Assembly: GCA_003215935.1 (NCBI GenBank)
Contig: QCJQ01000013.1
Location: 1 to 32,131 of the forward strand
DNA: 32,131 nucleotides
Source of the DNA: Prochlorococcus sp. AG-409-D09
GTDB taxonomy: Bacteria > Cyanobacteriota > Cyanobacteriia > PCC-6307 > Cyanobiaceae
Direction of reading: 5' to 3'
This document shows positions 1 through 9,501 of this stretch, in pieces. Each line of letters opens with the position of its first letter. The first letter of the stretch is position 1. The notes under the pieces are model-generated. The model saw nothing but the letters and a program-made list of their open reading frames with translations, had not been told where the DNA came from and searched no databases. The position numbers were made by a program, and so were the translations under genes.

Positions 1-60
1 GGGACATCATTAGATGGTGTTCCGATTTGTGAGTTGGTTCCTGATTGTGCAATATCTTGA
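1..60 (+). CDS. C-terminal end of an unrecognised protein (partial)
   Basis: The first 60 bases read open in one frame and end at TGA (58-60); the last residues are PICELVPDCAIS. I do not recognise the family. The reading is supported by an almost identical tail (PICELVPDDAIS) on the minus strand at the other end of the window, and the DNA similarity continues about 25 bp past both stops. The rest of the gene lies upstream of the window. Confidence 0.4.
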   Translation, partial: GTSLDGVPICELVPDCAIS

Positions 61-186
61 TTGGGCTTGCAAGAGGTCGAATGTACTATTCGTATGAATT
101 ACTGAAAAGAAAGTTCTGAATTATCAATTTCATTCTTAGATGGAAACCTGTATGGATTAATGTTGATTTGCTTTTTTGTTTGAGTT

Positions 187-702
187 GTGGATAACAGTCC
201 GGATCCTTCAAAAGAAAATATAACCAGTGCGTCAAGATTTCCTTTGGTTCATAAACTTATTGAGTTTGCAGATATTCGACGTAAATATACAGAGATGAGA
301 AAGGCTCTGATTACTTCAAATCGTCAGGCTGGTGCCTCTAAAGGTTGGATTACTAGATGGAAAAACAAATATAACAAAGCAAATTTGGATATTAAAAGGC
401 TTGAAGTTGAGAAAGAGCAACTGTGGCTCGACAATAAAGATCTTACCGGTCAGATCCAAGGCCTAACAGAGGAATATCAGGGGATGTCAAAGATTTTGGT
501 AAAAATTGAAAAATTTGAAAATGCGGTCGATCAATTACGTGATCTCAAACTTGTGGTTGATGAACAAGTAGCTTCTCAAGGACATTGGTCTTCCAATTCC
601 ATGTTGGATATGCAAAGAGGTGTTGATAATTTCCTTGAAGCTGCAGATGAGATCCTTAATGAAGATTTAAATGATTCTCATCAATCATCAGAGTTATCGT
701 GA
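187..702 (+). CDS. Hypothetical coiled-coil protein, first gene of a coupled pair
   Basis: This 171-residue protein starts at GTG; I do not recognise the family. Residues about 55-110 are rich in Lys, Glu, Leu and Gln with heptad-like spacing, which suggests a coiled coil. A second helical stretch and an acidic, Ser-rich tail follow. No signal peptide, membrane segment or catalytic motif is visible. Its stop overlaps the GTG start of the next gene (GTGA), so the two are probably translated together. The pair converges on the 3' end of hsdR, so it is not part of the restriction operon transcript, although it may belong to the same element. Confidence 0.6.
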   Translation: MDNSPDPSKENITSASRFPLVHKLIEFADIRRKYTEMRKALITSNRQAGASKGWITRWKNKYNKANLDIKRLEVEKEQLWLDNKDLTGQIQGLTEEYQGMSKILVKIEKFENAVDQLRDLKLVVDEQVASQGHWSSNSMLDMQRGVDNFLEAADEILNEDLNDSHQSSELS

Positions 703-1139
703 CGAAGAAGCGTTTATCGGAACAGTTCAGAGAGAAGCTCAATTCACTGGGCAAGTCATTAGCTTCTCACACTCGATCTCTGGATAATCATTTTAAGAAC
801 CAAGAAACTTTTCTTGCCTTAAGGGAGGAAGAATTAAATGAATCAAGCAAGATAATAGAGGGTCAGGAGTTATCTAATAATGATTCAATTTCACAACTCC
901 TTGAGCCTTATTTGAAAGCGGATTTGTCCATTTTGACTGTGGTTGAGTTGAAAAAGCTTTGTTCTCAAAACAGGCTTAAAAAGTATTCCAGTCTTAAGAA
1001 AAAGGATTTAATTGAATTGTTAAACGTTAATAGCGTCACTCCACCTCTTTTAGAGCCTGCCAAGTTAGTTAAGAAATTAAAGAGAGCTGATCTTGAAAAA
1101 ATATTGTTGTCAATTTTAGAGGAGGATTCAAGTAGCTGA
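699..1139 (+). CDS. Hypothetical protein with a SAP/Rho-N-like helical motif
   Basis: This 146-residue protein starts at a GTG that overlaps the previous stop by four bases. Residues about 78-107 (LTVVELKKLCSQNRLKKYSS onwards, ending KKKDLIELL) match the pattern of SAP or Rho N-terminal domains: two short helices joined by a Lys-rich turn, which usually bind DNA or RNA. A degenerate second copy of the pattern seems to follow at about 118-140 (LVKKLKRADLEKILLSIL). The N-terminal part is helical and charged. The gene's 3' end overlaps the convergent hsdR stop by 12 bp. A nucleic-acid-binding role is inferred from the motif only. Confidence 0.6.
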   Translation: MTKKRLSEQFREKLNSLGKSLASHTRSLDNHFKNQETFLALREEELNESSKIIEGQELSNNDSISQLLEPYLKADLSILTVVELKKLCSQNRLKKYSSLKKKDLIELLNVNSVTPPLLEPAKLVKKLKRADLEKILLSILEEDSSS

Positions 1140-4100
1140 AGCTTCAGCTTTCTCCTTGAGTTCTTCCCACAAGTCCCACTTGTCGATAAGTAGGTCAAGA
1201 ATTTTTTGTTGAATATTTGAGTCATTAAGAGCCTGACTACTCATTGATTTATGAGCCTCGAATGCATCCATGTAGGCATTTTGTGAATTAAGAAGAAGAT
1301 CTGGTGAGCTTCTTAGCTGCTCTTTCGTGTTGTTTTTGGCTTGCATTTGTAATGTCTTAGATTCCAAAAGCTTTTCTTTGATAACCGTTCCTACATATAT
1401 GAGCTTGTCTTTATCTGTTAATTCTCCTATGAATAATTCATTTAGCTTTTCAATGATTTCTTCAAGTCGAGCCTTCTCTTTATCATGTACATTTCCATCC
1501 CCAGGGTTTAGAGGTGCGATGGGTTGCGTCTCTCCTGGTTGTAGATGAATATCAATATTTCCACGATCTTTAAGTTGGTAATGAGTAAGTACAACTTTTG
1601 AAAGGTCTACTTTTGGAGTCTCAAGTTCAAACTCGAGTAGTGGTAAAAGTCTTTTGTAAAAAATTGCTCTCTTTTCAAAACCTGTATTTCCGTAATCGTG
1701 AATTTGAGAAAGGAAGGTGTAAAAACGAACATAAGTTCCCATATCTTTTCTAAACAAAAGCAGGGCATTCCGTTCCTCTGATGCAGACTTAACTCCTTCT
1801 TCATCGTTAATTGCTTCAGAGTTTCTTAGAGCTGCACTTGCCTCACTAAATGAACGCATTAAACGCTCTGCTACTGGTTCTAAAGCACTTTGTAGTTGAC
1901 TTTGCTTTCCATTCTCAATGATGACTTTAACGACTCTATCAATTTCAAATTCGTCGTAATGTCCTTGTGAATCTAGCTTTGCTTTTAATTCAAGTATTAG
2001 TTCTGGTTTTGTTGACGAACTCAACTCTGCAGTTGAGTAGTAAGTCTTAAAGGCAGTAAGAATGTCGTTAGGCTCATTAGCAAAATCAACAACGTATGTA
2101 TCAGACTTATTGGGATAACAACGATTAAGTCTTGAAAGTGTTTGTACTGCCTGAATACCTGTTAGTTTTCTGTCTATATACATCCCACACAGCAAAGGTT
2201 GATCAAAGCCTGTTTGAAACTTATTGGCAACCAGAAGAATATGTCGATCATCACCTTTAAAAGCTTCTCGAATATCACCGTTAAGACCCGGATTTAAATT
2301 TTTACTTTTCTCTGTAAATGGATCAGGACCAGATTGTTTATCTTTTACCTCTCCGCTAAAAGCAACCAAAGTTCCTAATGGATAACCTTTGGTGTCGATG
2401 TATTTATCTATCGCTAATTTCCATCTAACAGCTTCTTTTCTGCTCCCTACCACGACCATAGCTTTTGCTTTTTGATTGAGAAGGGGACGTATAAATTGAT
2501 TGAAATGTTCAACAATTATCTCAACTTTCTGAGCAATGTTATGAGGATGAAGTTTGACCCACCCCATTAGTTTCCTTTGAGCGGAGATTCGATCGACTTC
2601 ATTACTGGAGATTTTGGGTCCATCTTGAGCTAATCGAAACGCAAGGTCATAGCTTGTGTAATTTTGGAGTACATCAAGAATAAATCCTTCTTCAATTGCC
2701 TGACGCATTGAGTAAACATCAAATGGTTCAGGAAGATTTCCATCCCAAGCAGGTTCGTCTTGATTTGGTCTTCTCCCGAACAGCTCTAAGGTTTTTGCTT
2801 TAGGTGTAGCTGTGAAGGCTACGTAAGTAATCCCGCTTTCCTTCGCTCGATCTTCCATTTGTGCAGCCAACACATCATCGATAGAGGCTTCTCCACCATC
2901 ATTTAGATCAGCTACTTCTGATGCACTTAGAACTTGTTTTAGCTTTGTAGCTGCTTCTCCTGTTTGAGAACTATGAGCTTCATCTGCAATTACGGCGAAT
3001 TTCTTTCCACCTGTTGAGGCAAGTTTTCTACCAGCCGTTAATACTGCAGGGAATGTTTGAATAGTGCAGACAACGATTTTTTTATCACCACTTAGAGCTT
3101 TTATAACCTCTTCACTTTTACTTCCATCCTTTCTTTTTATAGAAGCAACAACGCCTTTTTGTCTTTGAAAAGATTCTAATGCTTCTTGTAGTTGTGAATC
3201 AATTACATTCCTGTCACTAACAACAACAACTGAATCAAAGACTTTTTCGTTGTTTGAGTTATGAAGCTCAGAGAAGAAGTGAGCAGTCCAAGCAATTGAA
3301 TTTGTTTTACCTGACCCGGCAGAATGCTGTATTAAATATTTTTTACCAGGACCTTCGTTTAAAACAGCCTCTTGCAATTTTCTTGTTACTCTCCATTGGT
3401 GATACCTAGGGAAAAGTATCTTTTTGACTTTTTTCTTTTTATCTCGTTCAACACTGAAGTAGCGAGCAATAATTTCTAACCAGTTTTCTCTATTCCAAAT
3501 CTCTTTCCATAGGTACTCTGTTTTATGACCATCGGTTGTTGGATTCCCTGCTCCACAGTTTTTATTACCTGGATCACTACCTTTATTAAAAGGTAAGAAA
3601 AAGGTTTTTGAACCTTCTAATTTAGTGGCCATTCTTACTTCTCTATTACTTACCGCAAAGTGAACTAACGCTCCGCTTGAGAAGGTCAATAGTGGTTCAG
3701 GTTTTTGACCCGGGGTTTTTGGATTGCGATCATTTTTATATTGCTTAACTGCTTTTTCTATATTTTGAGTATTATCTGTTTTAAGTTCAATGGTTGAGAT
3801 AGGAATACCATTTAAAAAAAGAACAAGATCAATTGAGTTTTCGTTATAGATCGAATATTTAACTTGTCTAACTATACGCAGACGATTTGCTTTATAACGA
3901 CTAAGAATATCTTGATTAATTGCTAGAGCAGGTTTAAATTCTGCAAGCTTTAAGTTATCTCTTAGCCCTAAAATGGTGGCTCCTTTCCTCAAAGTATCAA
4001 GAGTTCCAGAACTGTTTAGATTAGTTCTTATGTCTTGTAGTAAACCTGCTTCTGCACTCGATCCTCTTTTCTTTTGAAGACTGTCCCACTCTTTAGGTTG

Positions 4101-4250
4101 TGTCTCTTTTACCCACGCAATGAGATCAGAAGGAAATAAGGCAAGTTCTTTATTGTAGTTTTCAGCAGAATCTTTATCGTATATCCATCCATGATTACTT
4201 AAGTAATCGCAAATCTCGTCTTCAAATTTAATTTCTAGATGAACACTCAT
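1128..4250 (-). CDS. hsdR: Type I restriction enzyme, HsdR (endonuclease/translocase) subunit
   Basis: HsdR is the motor and nuclease of a type I restriction complex: it translocates DNA with ATP and cuts far from the recognition site. At 1040 residues it has the usual length. The PD-(D/E)XK nuclease site is visible as D141 and ELK at 155-157. Helicase motif I is AGSGKT at about 311-316, the DEAH box is at 423-426, motif III reads TATPK, and the motif VI region is QTLSRLNR. The ATG overlaps the hsdS stop in an ATGA, so translation is coupled. No frameshift is seen and the subunit looks active. The ADEAHSSQTG form around the DEAH box resembles EcoR124-type HsdR. Confidence 0.97.
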   Translation of the reverse strand: MSVHLEIKFEDEICDYLSNHGWIYDKDSAENYNKELALFPSDLIAWVKETQPKEWDSLQKKRGSSAEAGLLQDIRTNLNSSGTLDTLRKGATILGLRDNLKLAEFKPALAINQDILSRYKANRLRIVRQVKYSIYNENSIDLVLFLNGIPISTIELKTDNTQNIEKAVKQYKNDRNPKTPGQKPEPLLTFSSGALVHFAVSNREVRMATKLEGSKTFFLPFNKGSDPGNKNCGAGNPTTDGHKTEYLWKEIWNRENWLEIIARYFSVERDKKKKVKKILFPRYHQWRVTRKLQEAVLNEGPGKKYLIQHSAGSGKTNSIAWTAHFFSELHNSNNEKVFDSVVVVSDRNVIDSQLQEALESFQRQKGVVASIKRKDGSKSEEVIKALSGDKKIVVCTIQTFPAVLTAGRKLASTGGKKFAVIADEAHSSQTGEAATKLKQVLSASEVADLNDGGEASIDDVLAAQMEDRAKESGITYVAFTATPKAKTLELFGRRPNQDEPAWDGNLPEPFDVYSMRQAIEEGFILDVLQNYTSYDLAFRLAQDGPKISSNEVDRISAQRKLMGWVKLHPHNIAQKVEIIVEHFNQFIRPLLNQKAKAMVVVGSRKEAVRWKLAIDKYIDTKGYPLGTLVAFSGEVKDKQSGPDPFTEKSKNLNPGLNGDIREAFKGDDRHILLVANKFQTGFDQPLLCGMYIDRKLTGIQAVQTLSRLNRCYPNKSDTYVVDFANEPNDILTAFKTYYSTAELSSSTKPELILELKAKLDSQGHYDEFEIDRVVKVIIENGKQSQLQSALEPVAERLMRSFSEASAALRNSEAINDEEGVKSASEERNALLLFRKDMGTYVRFYTFLSQIHDYGNTGFEKRAIFYKRLLPLLEFELETPKVDLSKVVLTHYQLKDRGNIDIHLQPGETQPIAPLNPGDGNVHDKEKARLEEIIEKLNELFIGELTDKDKLIYVGTVIKEKLLESKTLQMQAKNNTKEQLRSSPDLLLNSQNAYMDAFEAHKSMSSQALNDSNIQQKILDLLIDKWDLWEELKEKAEASAT

Positions 4251-5575
4251 TCAGCAACCACTCTTGTATTGATACTAGTGAGATTTATCTGACCTGTGAC
4301 AGCAGATGATATAACAGAATCTTTTTTCTCTGTATTTAGTTGGATAGATTTTTTAATTTGATTTATTAAAGAAACTATCTTTTTCGATTCAAGGGTTAAA
4401 TAGTCAATAATTTCTTTTTGCTCATTAAGAGGTGGAATGGGGATAGTTAATTCTTTAATTATTGATTGAGAAATATTTTGCATTGATTGACTCGCTCCGG
4501 TTGCTCCCATTTCTATCTCTTGTCGAATTTTATGTGAATTTAAACAAAAGCTTACATAGTCAGGGATACATTGATCTTTATCAATTTTTATTCGGTAAAG
4601 CTTGTCACATAGGTATAGCCACTCGAAATTTGATTTAGCGACTGCTGCGCTGCCAACAAGTTCTCTCGTATTTGCTCTCGAGATTAGAAGATCATCTTTT
4701 TTAATTTGATATTTTTCAACTGGAGAAAGTTCAGGAGGTAGCTTTTTATTCTCTTTTTGATTGAAGACACCTCCATTTACACATCCAACTTTTAATACAC
4801 CTGGTGATTCCCCTTTAGATGGTTCTCTTTCGCATTGAGGACTCCAACCTTGCTCTAATGAGATAATTAAATATTTTAGTTTCTTGATTTGCCAATGAGA
4901 AGGTATCTTTTTAAGCAAAATCATTCCTGTATCCTTGAATATATGTTTTGGATTCAGCCCTTTAGTGACGGCTTTTAGGATGATCGCTTGATTCTTTTCT
5001 TTGAGTAGATTAATTAATAGTTCTTGCTCCTTTATCTTATTTTGTATGTTGCTAACTTCCTGATCAAGAAAATCGGCTATTGCTTTTTGTTCATTTATAG
5101 GAGGCAAAGCAAGAGTAATAGATGACATTGACTTGAAGTTTGTTGACCACAGATCAGCAACAATTCCTTTCCCAAATTTGTAGAACTCTTCTTGAAAAGG
5201 AATTGATTTAAATAAGTAATGGATAAATGATCCATAAACATCTTTATTTGGCTTTAAAACTGTATTTATTAGCGAAACAGAGCCCTCAAGTTTAGATAAT
5301 CCAGAAGATCCTTTACGATCAGAGCGGCTATTTATGACAAAATCACCGATACTGACTCTTTTCCGATTATCACCATCATCGGTTTTAGCTGCTATTTCTA
5401 GTTGGGGTACAACTCCTGATTTTGTTACGGATAAAGGTTTAAAGGTTTTATCACTAACTTTCTCTCTTCTCTCAATAAAGCAATACTTGAGCTTTTTTAA
5501 TTTCCAGTGACTAGGTACCTCCTCAATCCATTCGAAATTAGTTTTTTTATAGTCGTTATATTTGCAAAAACTCAT
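4247..5575 (-). CDS. hsdS: Type I restriction-modification specificity subunit HsdS
   Basis: HsdS recognises the bipartite target and assembles with HsdM and HsdR. The 442-residue protein has two related halves. Each starts with a PSHW-K/Q-LKKLKY-type motif (about residues 20 and 225), continues with a variable target-recognition domain, and ends in a conserved helical spacer introduced by LPPINEQKAIADFL in the first half and IPPLNEQKEIIDYL in the second. Both start and stop overlap the neighbouring hsd genes by four bases. The two recognition domains differ from each other, so an asymmetric bipartite target is expected; it cannot be predicted from this sequence alone. Confidence 0.96.
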   Translation of the reverse strand: MSFCKYNDYKKTNFEWIEEVPSHWKLKKLKYCFIERREKVSDKTFKPLSVTKSGVVPQLEIAAKTDDGDNRKRVSIGDFVINSRSDRKGSSGLSKLEGSVSLINTVLKPNKDVYGSFIHYLFKSIPFQEEFYKFGKGIVADLWSTNFKSMSSITLALPPINEQKAIADFLDQEVSNIQNKIKEQELLINLLKEKNQAIILKAVTKGLNPKHIFKDTGMILLKKIPSHWQIKKLKYLIISLEQGWSPQCEREPSKGESPGVLKVGCVNGGVFNQKENKKLPPELSPVEKYQIKKDDLLISRANTRELVGSAAVAKSNFEWLYLCDKLYRIKIDKDQCIPDYVSFCLNSHKIRQEIEMGATGASQSMQNISQSIIKELTIPIPPLNEQKEIIDYLTLESKKIVSLINQIKKSIQLNTEKKDSVISSAVTGQINLTSINTRVVAE

Positions 5576-7317
5576 TTCGATAAATTTTTAATGATCTTTT
5601 CAGTCAGTTGGTCTAAATCAGAATTGATATGATCAAGTGATCTTGGTGGCTTATAGACAAAAAACAGACGGGCGAAAGGGATTTCATAACCAATTTTGGT
5701 CTTTTCGACATCAATCCATGCATCTGGTAAGTGTGGAACTATTTCATGTGAAAAATAATTTTCAATACTTTCAGAAAGGGGGATTTCTTCAGTAGTCCTC
5801 AAATTTGTATCAGGTTGTGGATTGCCTTTATTTTTACCTGATTTGCTTTTTAAAATATTCCCTTCTTCGTCACGTAGAGGTTGTTCGACAATAATTGTTT
5901 GATAGCCAAAATCCTTTGTATGTAATATTTTGCTAATAGGTTCCTTATCTTGATAAACAGTCTCAAAATCTCCGTATAATTTTGTAATTTCTTCTATATG
6001 TTTTTGAGATAACTCGTTACGTTTATTCCCTAATAACTTATGCATTTTTCGATAAAAATTACTGGCGTTAATTAATTGCACTTTCTCTTTACGGGCTTTT
6101 GGTTTTTTATTGCTAAGGACCCATATATATGTGCTAATACCTGTGTTGTAAAACATATCTGTAGGTAATTGAATAATTGCCTCTACTAAGTCGTTCTCAA
6201 GTACATACTTACGGATTTCGCTCTCCCCTGAACCTGCTCCACCAGTAAATAAAGGTGATCCATTTAAGACAATCGCAAAGCGACTACCTCCTTCAATGGC
6301 AGGTCTCATCTTCGAGATAAGATGCATTAGGAATAGTAAGGATCCATCACTTACTCTGGGAAGCCCAGGGCCAAATCGGCCAGAGAATCCAAGCTTTTGA
6401 TGTTCTGCTTTTACTTCTTTTTGAACTTTCTTCCACTCAACTCCAAAAGGTGGATTTGAAAGCATGTAGTCATATTTTTTATCTTCGCTCTGATCATCTG
6501 AAAGCGTATTTCCAAAACATATATTGTTGATGTCTTGCCCTTTGATTAACATGTCTGCCTTGCATATTGCATAAGATTCAGGGTTTAATTCTTGTCCTGA
6601 CATCACAAGTCTTGCAGTGGGATTAAGATCATTTAGGTGTTCGTCCGCAACGCTCAACATTCCTCCTGTGCCAGCTGCTGGGTCATAAATACTTCTAACT
6701 ATTCCAGGTTTAGTAAGTGCATCGTCATCTTCTATAAAAAGCAAGTTAACCATTAGACGTATTACTTCTCTTGGAGTGAAATGTTCTCCAGCGGTTTCGT
6801 TTGATATTTCAGCAAATTTTCGGATTAGTTCTTCAAAAACTAAACCCATTTGAGAGTTGTCGACGGTATTGGGATGAAGGTCGATCTGGGCAAACTTTTC
6901 TGTAATTAAATAAAGAAGGTTTGCTTTCTCTAGTCGATCAATTTGTTGGTAGAACTCAAAACTTTCAAATATTTCTCGAACTGCAGGCGTAAAGGCCTGA
7001 ATGTAACTGCGAAGATTTTCACCAATATTGTCCTGATCCCCCATCAACTTCTTCATGTCAAGAAGTGATGTGTTGCAAAACATTTGCGCTGCTTTGCGAA
7101 GTAAAAATGGTTCAGGATCTAGCCCCTGAGATTCACGTATCTTTTTTTCTTCTAATACAGCATTTTTCGTTTGTTCTAGAACACAATCTAGACGTCTTAA
7201 AACGGTAAAAGGAAGAATGACTTGGCCATAGTCACTCTGCTTATAATCTCCACGAAGCAGGTCTGCGACTGACCAGATAAAGGCAGATAGGTTATTTTCT
7301 GCCAAGTCTTCTCTCAA
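5572..7317 (-). CDS. hsdM: Type I restriction-modification DNA methyltransferase HsdM
   Basis: HsdM makes N6-methyladenine within the HsdS target, using S-adenosylmethionine. The 581-residue protein has the helical HsdM N-terminal domain, a GEHFTPREV motif near 178, the SAM-binding motif DPAAGTGG at 212-219 and the catalytic NPPF at 288-291. The start is a TTG with an in-frame stop just before it, so no longer product is possible. It is the first gene of the hsdM-S-R operon, and the 84-bp gap before it (7318-7401) may carry a promoter, although transcription could also read through from the ATPase gene. Confidence 0.96.
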   Translation of the reverse strand: MREDLAENNLSAFIWSVADLLRGDYKQSDYGQVILPFTVLRRLDCVLEQTKNAVLEEKKIRESQGLDPEPFLLRKAAQMFCNTSLLDMKKLMGDQDNIGENLRSYIQAFTPAVREIFESFEFYQQIDRLEKANLLYLITEKFAQIDLHPNTVDNSQMGLVFEELIRKFAEISNETAGEHFTPREVIRLMVNLLFIEDDDALTKPGIVRSIYDPAAGTGGMLSVADEHLNDLNPTARLVMSGQELNPESYAICKADMLIKGQDINNICFGNTLSDDQSEDKKYDYMLSNPPFGVEWKKVQKEVKAEHQKLGFSGRFGPGLPRVSDGSLLFLMHLISKMRPAIEGGSRFAIVLNGSPLFTGGAGSGESEIRKYVLENDLVEAIIQLPTDMFYNTGISTYIWVLSNKKPKARKEKVQLINASNFYRKMHKLLGNKRNELSQKHIEEITKLYGDFETVYQDKEPISKILHTKDFGYQTIIVEQPLRDEEGNILKSKSGKNKGNPQPDTNLRTTEEIPLSESIENYFSHEIVPHLPDAWIDVEKTKIGYEIPFARLFFVYKPPRSLDHINSDLDQLTEKIIKNLSK

Positions 7318-7401
7318 TCAATAATTTTTATTTTGACAAGCTTTGCTTTGTTTGTCTGGATAATATTTACTTTTCGAAGTTCAGAGAGTCTTCTATACCC
7401 C

Positions 7402-8469
7402 CTATGTAGGAAAAGTCTTTGGCCCGTAAAGCCAAAGTGGTCTCCCTCCAGCTGATGCTTTCTTTTCTCTCGCAATTTCTGCTTCAAGAAAAAGTTTTTT
7501 ACAAATTCGTCTTGCATGCTCTGGATTGGATCCAATCGCTAATGCGATTTCATTAGCAGTTCTCCATTCATGATCATTATGAAGAAGCAGCAGGACCTGA
7601 TCACTTAATTCTTGTTTCTTTTTTGGTAATAGATCATCTTTCCCAACACTTTTTAAATACCAGCTGAAGTCTTCTTCATCTCCTTGTAAGTTCCAGATCG
7701 TTCCTTCTTGGCAGTTTCTTTTCCCAAGACATTTAAAGATATAGTGATTTTCAAAATCAGGTTTTGTCGCTGACCATAGTCCCCATGTATCGCTGACTGC
7801 AGCGGTTTGAGTTCCTGCGCCTATTACATCGTGAATAGTGACTTCCTGTCTACTTCCATCTGGTTTCCTTATATGGCAATTGCATACAATTAAAATATTC
7901 AATTCGCTAGCTAAAGCATTTAAGTCATATAGCGGACGTGCAAACTCTGGATCTTTCATTGAGATCCCTCTATTTGTTAGCAAAGTTGTGACACTGTCTA
8001 AGAAAAGTACACCGTAATCTCCCTTCTTTATTTCCTTACGTATTCGATCTATATCAAGAGTATCCCATCCATCTTCTCCAAATAAGAAATCAAAGCCAAC
8101 GTCTATACCCATCAGCTTCAACTTTTCGAGAGCGTTATTAATACTCTCGTCAGCTTGAATAATTAATACATTGCTTTTAACAGTTTTGAGTTCTCCCATA
8201 AACAAATCACCTTTTGATATTGCATTAGCCATTTGATATAGCAAGGATGTTTTCCCAGCTCCGCTATCACCAGCTGTCAGGACACACGCACCACGTGCTC
8301 CAAATGAATCCACAACCCATTCAGTTGGTAGTCGATCTTGTACTAATTCATCAACTCCTCTAGGACCTTTCCCTACATGGGGGGTATAGGAGCAATCTTT
8401 TCTACTTGCTCTTGCTAACCTGGGATTACTCATATCACCATGGCTGGCAGCTCTTAAGTTGTCAGTCAT
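7402..8469 (-). CDS. RecA/RepA-like AAA ATPase with C-terminal winged-helix region
   Basis: The 355-residue protein has a P-loop GDSGAGKTS at 67-75 and a Walker B strand GVLFLDSV at 153-160, in the RecA-fold layout of the AAA_25/RepA group. That group contains hexameric replicative helicases of plasmids and phages. A QADES segment (about 105) fits the catalytic-acid strand, and NCHIRKP fits a sensor region. Residues 280-350 look like a winged helix, with a helix-turn-helix around TANEIALAIGSNPEHARRI. It follows the small HTH gene with a 3-bp gap. A role in replication or copy control of the element is inferred from family and neighbours. Confidence 0.8.
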   Translation of the reverse strand: MTDNLRAASHGDMSNPRLARASRKDCSYTPHVGKGPRGVDELVQDRLPTEWVVDSFGARGACVLTAGDSGAGKTSLLYQMANAISKGDLFMGELKTVKSNVLIIQADESINNALEKLKLMGIDVGFDFLFGEDGWDTLDIDRIRKEIKKGDYGVLFLDSVTTLLTNRGISMKDPEFARPLYDLNALASELNILIVCNCHIRKPDGSRQEVTIHDVIGAGTQTAAVSDTWGLWSATKPDFENHYIFKCLGKRNCQEGTIWNLQGDEEDFSWYLKSVGKDDLLPKKKQELSDQVLLLLHNDHEWRTANEIALAIGSNPEHARRICKKLFLEAEIAREKKASAGGRPLWLYGPKTFPT

Positions 8470-8472
8470 TTT

Positions 8473-8733
8473 TTATCCCTCTCCGAGTTCTTGAACTCGT
8501 GATTGAGATAACAAGTCCTGCTCTAATTCAGCTGCTTTAGCTTGTCCACTGAGGACATCCAAGCATGCTTCCAAGTTGTAGAGACAATGACTATTTTTAT
8601 TTGTGGGATTCTTTCTTTGCCAGCAAATACCAGCAGTCAAAATCCCAGTAGCTCTAAGCCGAGCAAGTGTTCTTTCGCTAGTGCTCAACGCAAAGGCAGC
8701 TTCACGCTGAGACACCAATTTAGGATGGTGCAT
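8473..8733 (-). CDS. Small helix-turn-helix protein (excisionase/regulator-like)
   Basis: This 86-residue protein carries a helix-turn-helix: SQREAAFALSTSERTLARLR (residues 8-27), followed by a basic wing-like stretch around 38-48. This is the layout of AlpA/Xis-type or MerR-type small DNA-binding proteins found next to integrases and replication ATPases. It sits 3 bp upstream of the ATPase gene, so the two are probably one transcript. A tandem 9-bp repeat lies about 20 bp before its start and could be its operator. Whether it acts as excisionase, replication regulator or both cannot be told from sequence. Confidence 0.65.
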   Translation of the reverse strand: MHHPKLVSQREAAFALSTSERTLARLRATGILTAGICWQRKNPTNKNSHCLYNLEACLDVLSGQAKAAELEQDLLSQSRVQELGEG

Positions 8734-9051
8734 TCTCTTGGTAAGGAAAATAAAATGTCGAATTTGTCGAATCTTCTGCTTAAGCTCTTAATCCCACAGG
8801 GAGAGACAGAAATACTTGGAGACACCCACCGGCATAGCCATCAATCTGCTCTCGTAAAGATTCGGGGCGTAACCCCTTTGACAGATTCAGTGGTTCAATT
8901 CCATCCCAAGCTCAGCGTAACTTTGCTTGATGGAGACATTATTGTATAACTTGTCAACTTTTGGCTAGATATTTCTACTTTCTTCAGATTTTGATTTTAA
9001 TTAGAGGCAAGTCTATCTAAGGTTATTTGCTTCCAATGATTATTCCATAAG
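8734..9051. other. Intergenic region upstream of the HTH-ATPase pair
   Basis: This 318-bp gap has no convincing gene. It holds a tandem repeat close to the HTH gene (8755-8773), a small GC hairpin GGGG-CGTAA-CCCC around 8867-8879, and a T-arm-like GGTTCAATTCC just after it. A 65-codon plus-strand frame (8755-8949) crosses the region but resembles nothing known to me. A promoter or replication-origin role is possible given the ATPase downstream. Confidence 0.35.
8755..8773. promoter_or_regulatory. Tandem 9-bp repeat, candidate operator or iteron
   Basis: Two adjacent copies, TGTCGAATT and TGTCGAATC, lie about 22 bp upstream of the HTH gene start. The position fits an autoregulatory operator or a short iteron for the element's replication proteins. 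Two copies only, so the support is modest. Confidence 0.35.
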
Positions 9052-9495
9052 TTATAGCAAGTACTTACAGACACTTTCCCAATCTGGAAAATCTTCAGAT
9101 CCAAAGTGAATATGCTCCCCCTTGAAAAGATTTGCTCCATTGGCCGTTCGATCATCAATTAAGTAATCACCCATATTTAGATTTTTGTGGTGACTCAAAA
9201 TAAGTCTTTTATGTGCGACATCTCCAAGATATTTTTTTACCCATTCATTTTTATCACTCCATCCGCTTGAGTTCTTCCAAGGAGCAGTTGAAAGGATATA
9301 AGTATCGTATTTGTTGGAAAGTTTTTTATATGCGTCTATTGCTCCTTTTAAAGGATCCATAAGAGCAAAAATTCCAGGTACCTCATCTAACCTACCTTCG
9401 TATTCGATTTGTTTTTCTTTGGAGGTCCTTACGATTCCAGAAGGGAAATCAACTAGAACGTTATCCATATCTACATAAAGGATTTTTGTTGTCAT
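9052..9495 (-). CDS. 5'(3')-deoxyribonucleotidase-like HAD phosphatase (NT5C family)
   Basis: This 147-residue protein begins with the HAD motif I DMDNVLVDF (residues 9-17), where the first Asp is the nucleophile. It continues with LSTAPW around motif II and ends with the acidic motif IV YLIDDRTANG. This matches the NT5C family, which removes phosphate from deoxyribonucleotides and is common in phages and mobile elements. A role in nucleotide balance during element replication is inferred. It lies 6 bp downstream of the GIY-YIG-like gene, in the same direction, so both probably share the transcript that begins with the integrase. Confidence 0.85.
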   Translation of the reverse strand: MTTKILYVDMDNVLVDFPSGIVRTSKEKQIEYEGRLDEVPGIFALMDPLKGAIDAYKKLSNKYDTYILSTAPWKNSSGWSDKNEWVKKYLGDVAHKRLILSHHKNLNMGDYLIDDRTANGANLFKGEHIHFGSEDFPDWESVCKYLL

Positions 9496-9501
9496 AACTG
9501 A

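Noticed and set aside
8811-8918. tRNA-like stretch on the plus strand, with a GGTTCAATTCC T-loop-like motif, a GGGG/CCCC hairpin like a long variable arm, and a CTTGG/CCAAG acceptor-like pair
   Set aside because: The D-arm and anticodon stem cannot be formed with normal sizes, and the T-stem has a mismatch. Not a tRNA by eye.
8755-8949. 65-codon plus-strand frame with ATG
   Set aside because: No recognisable domain, lies over the upstream region of the HTH gene, and starts inside the tandem repeat. Probably chance.
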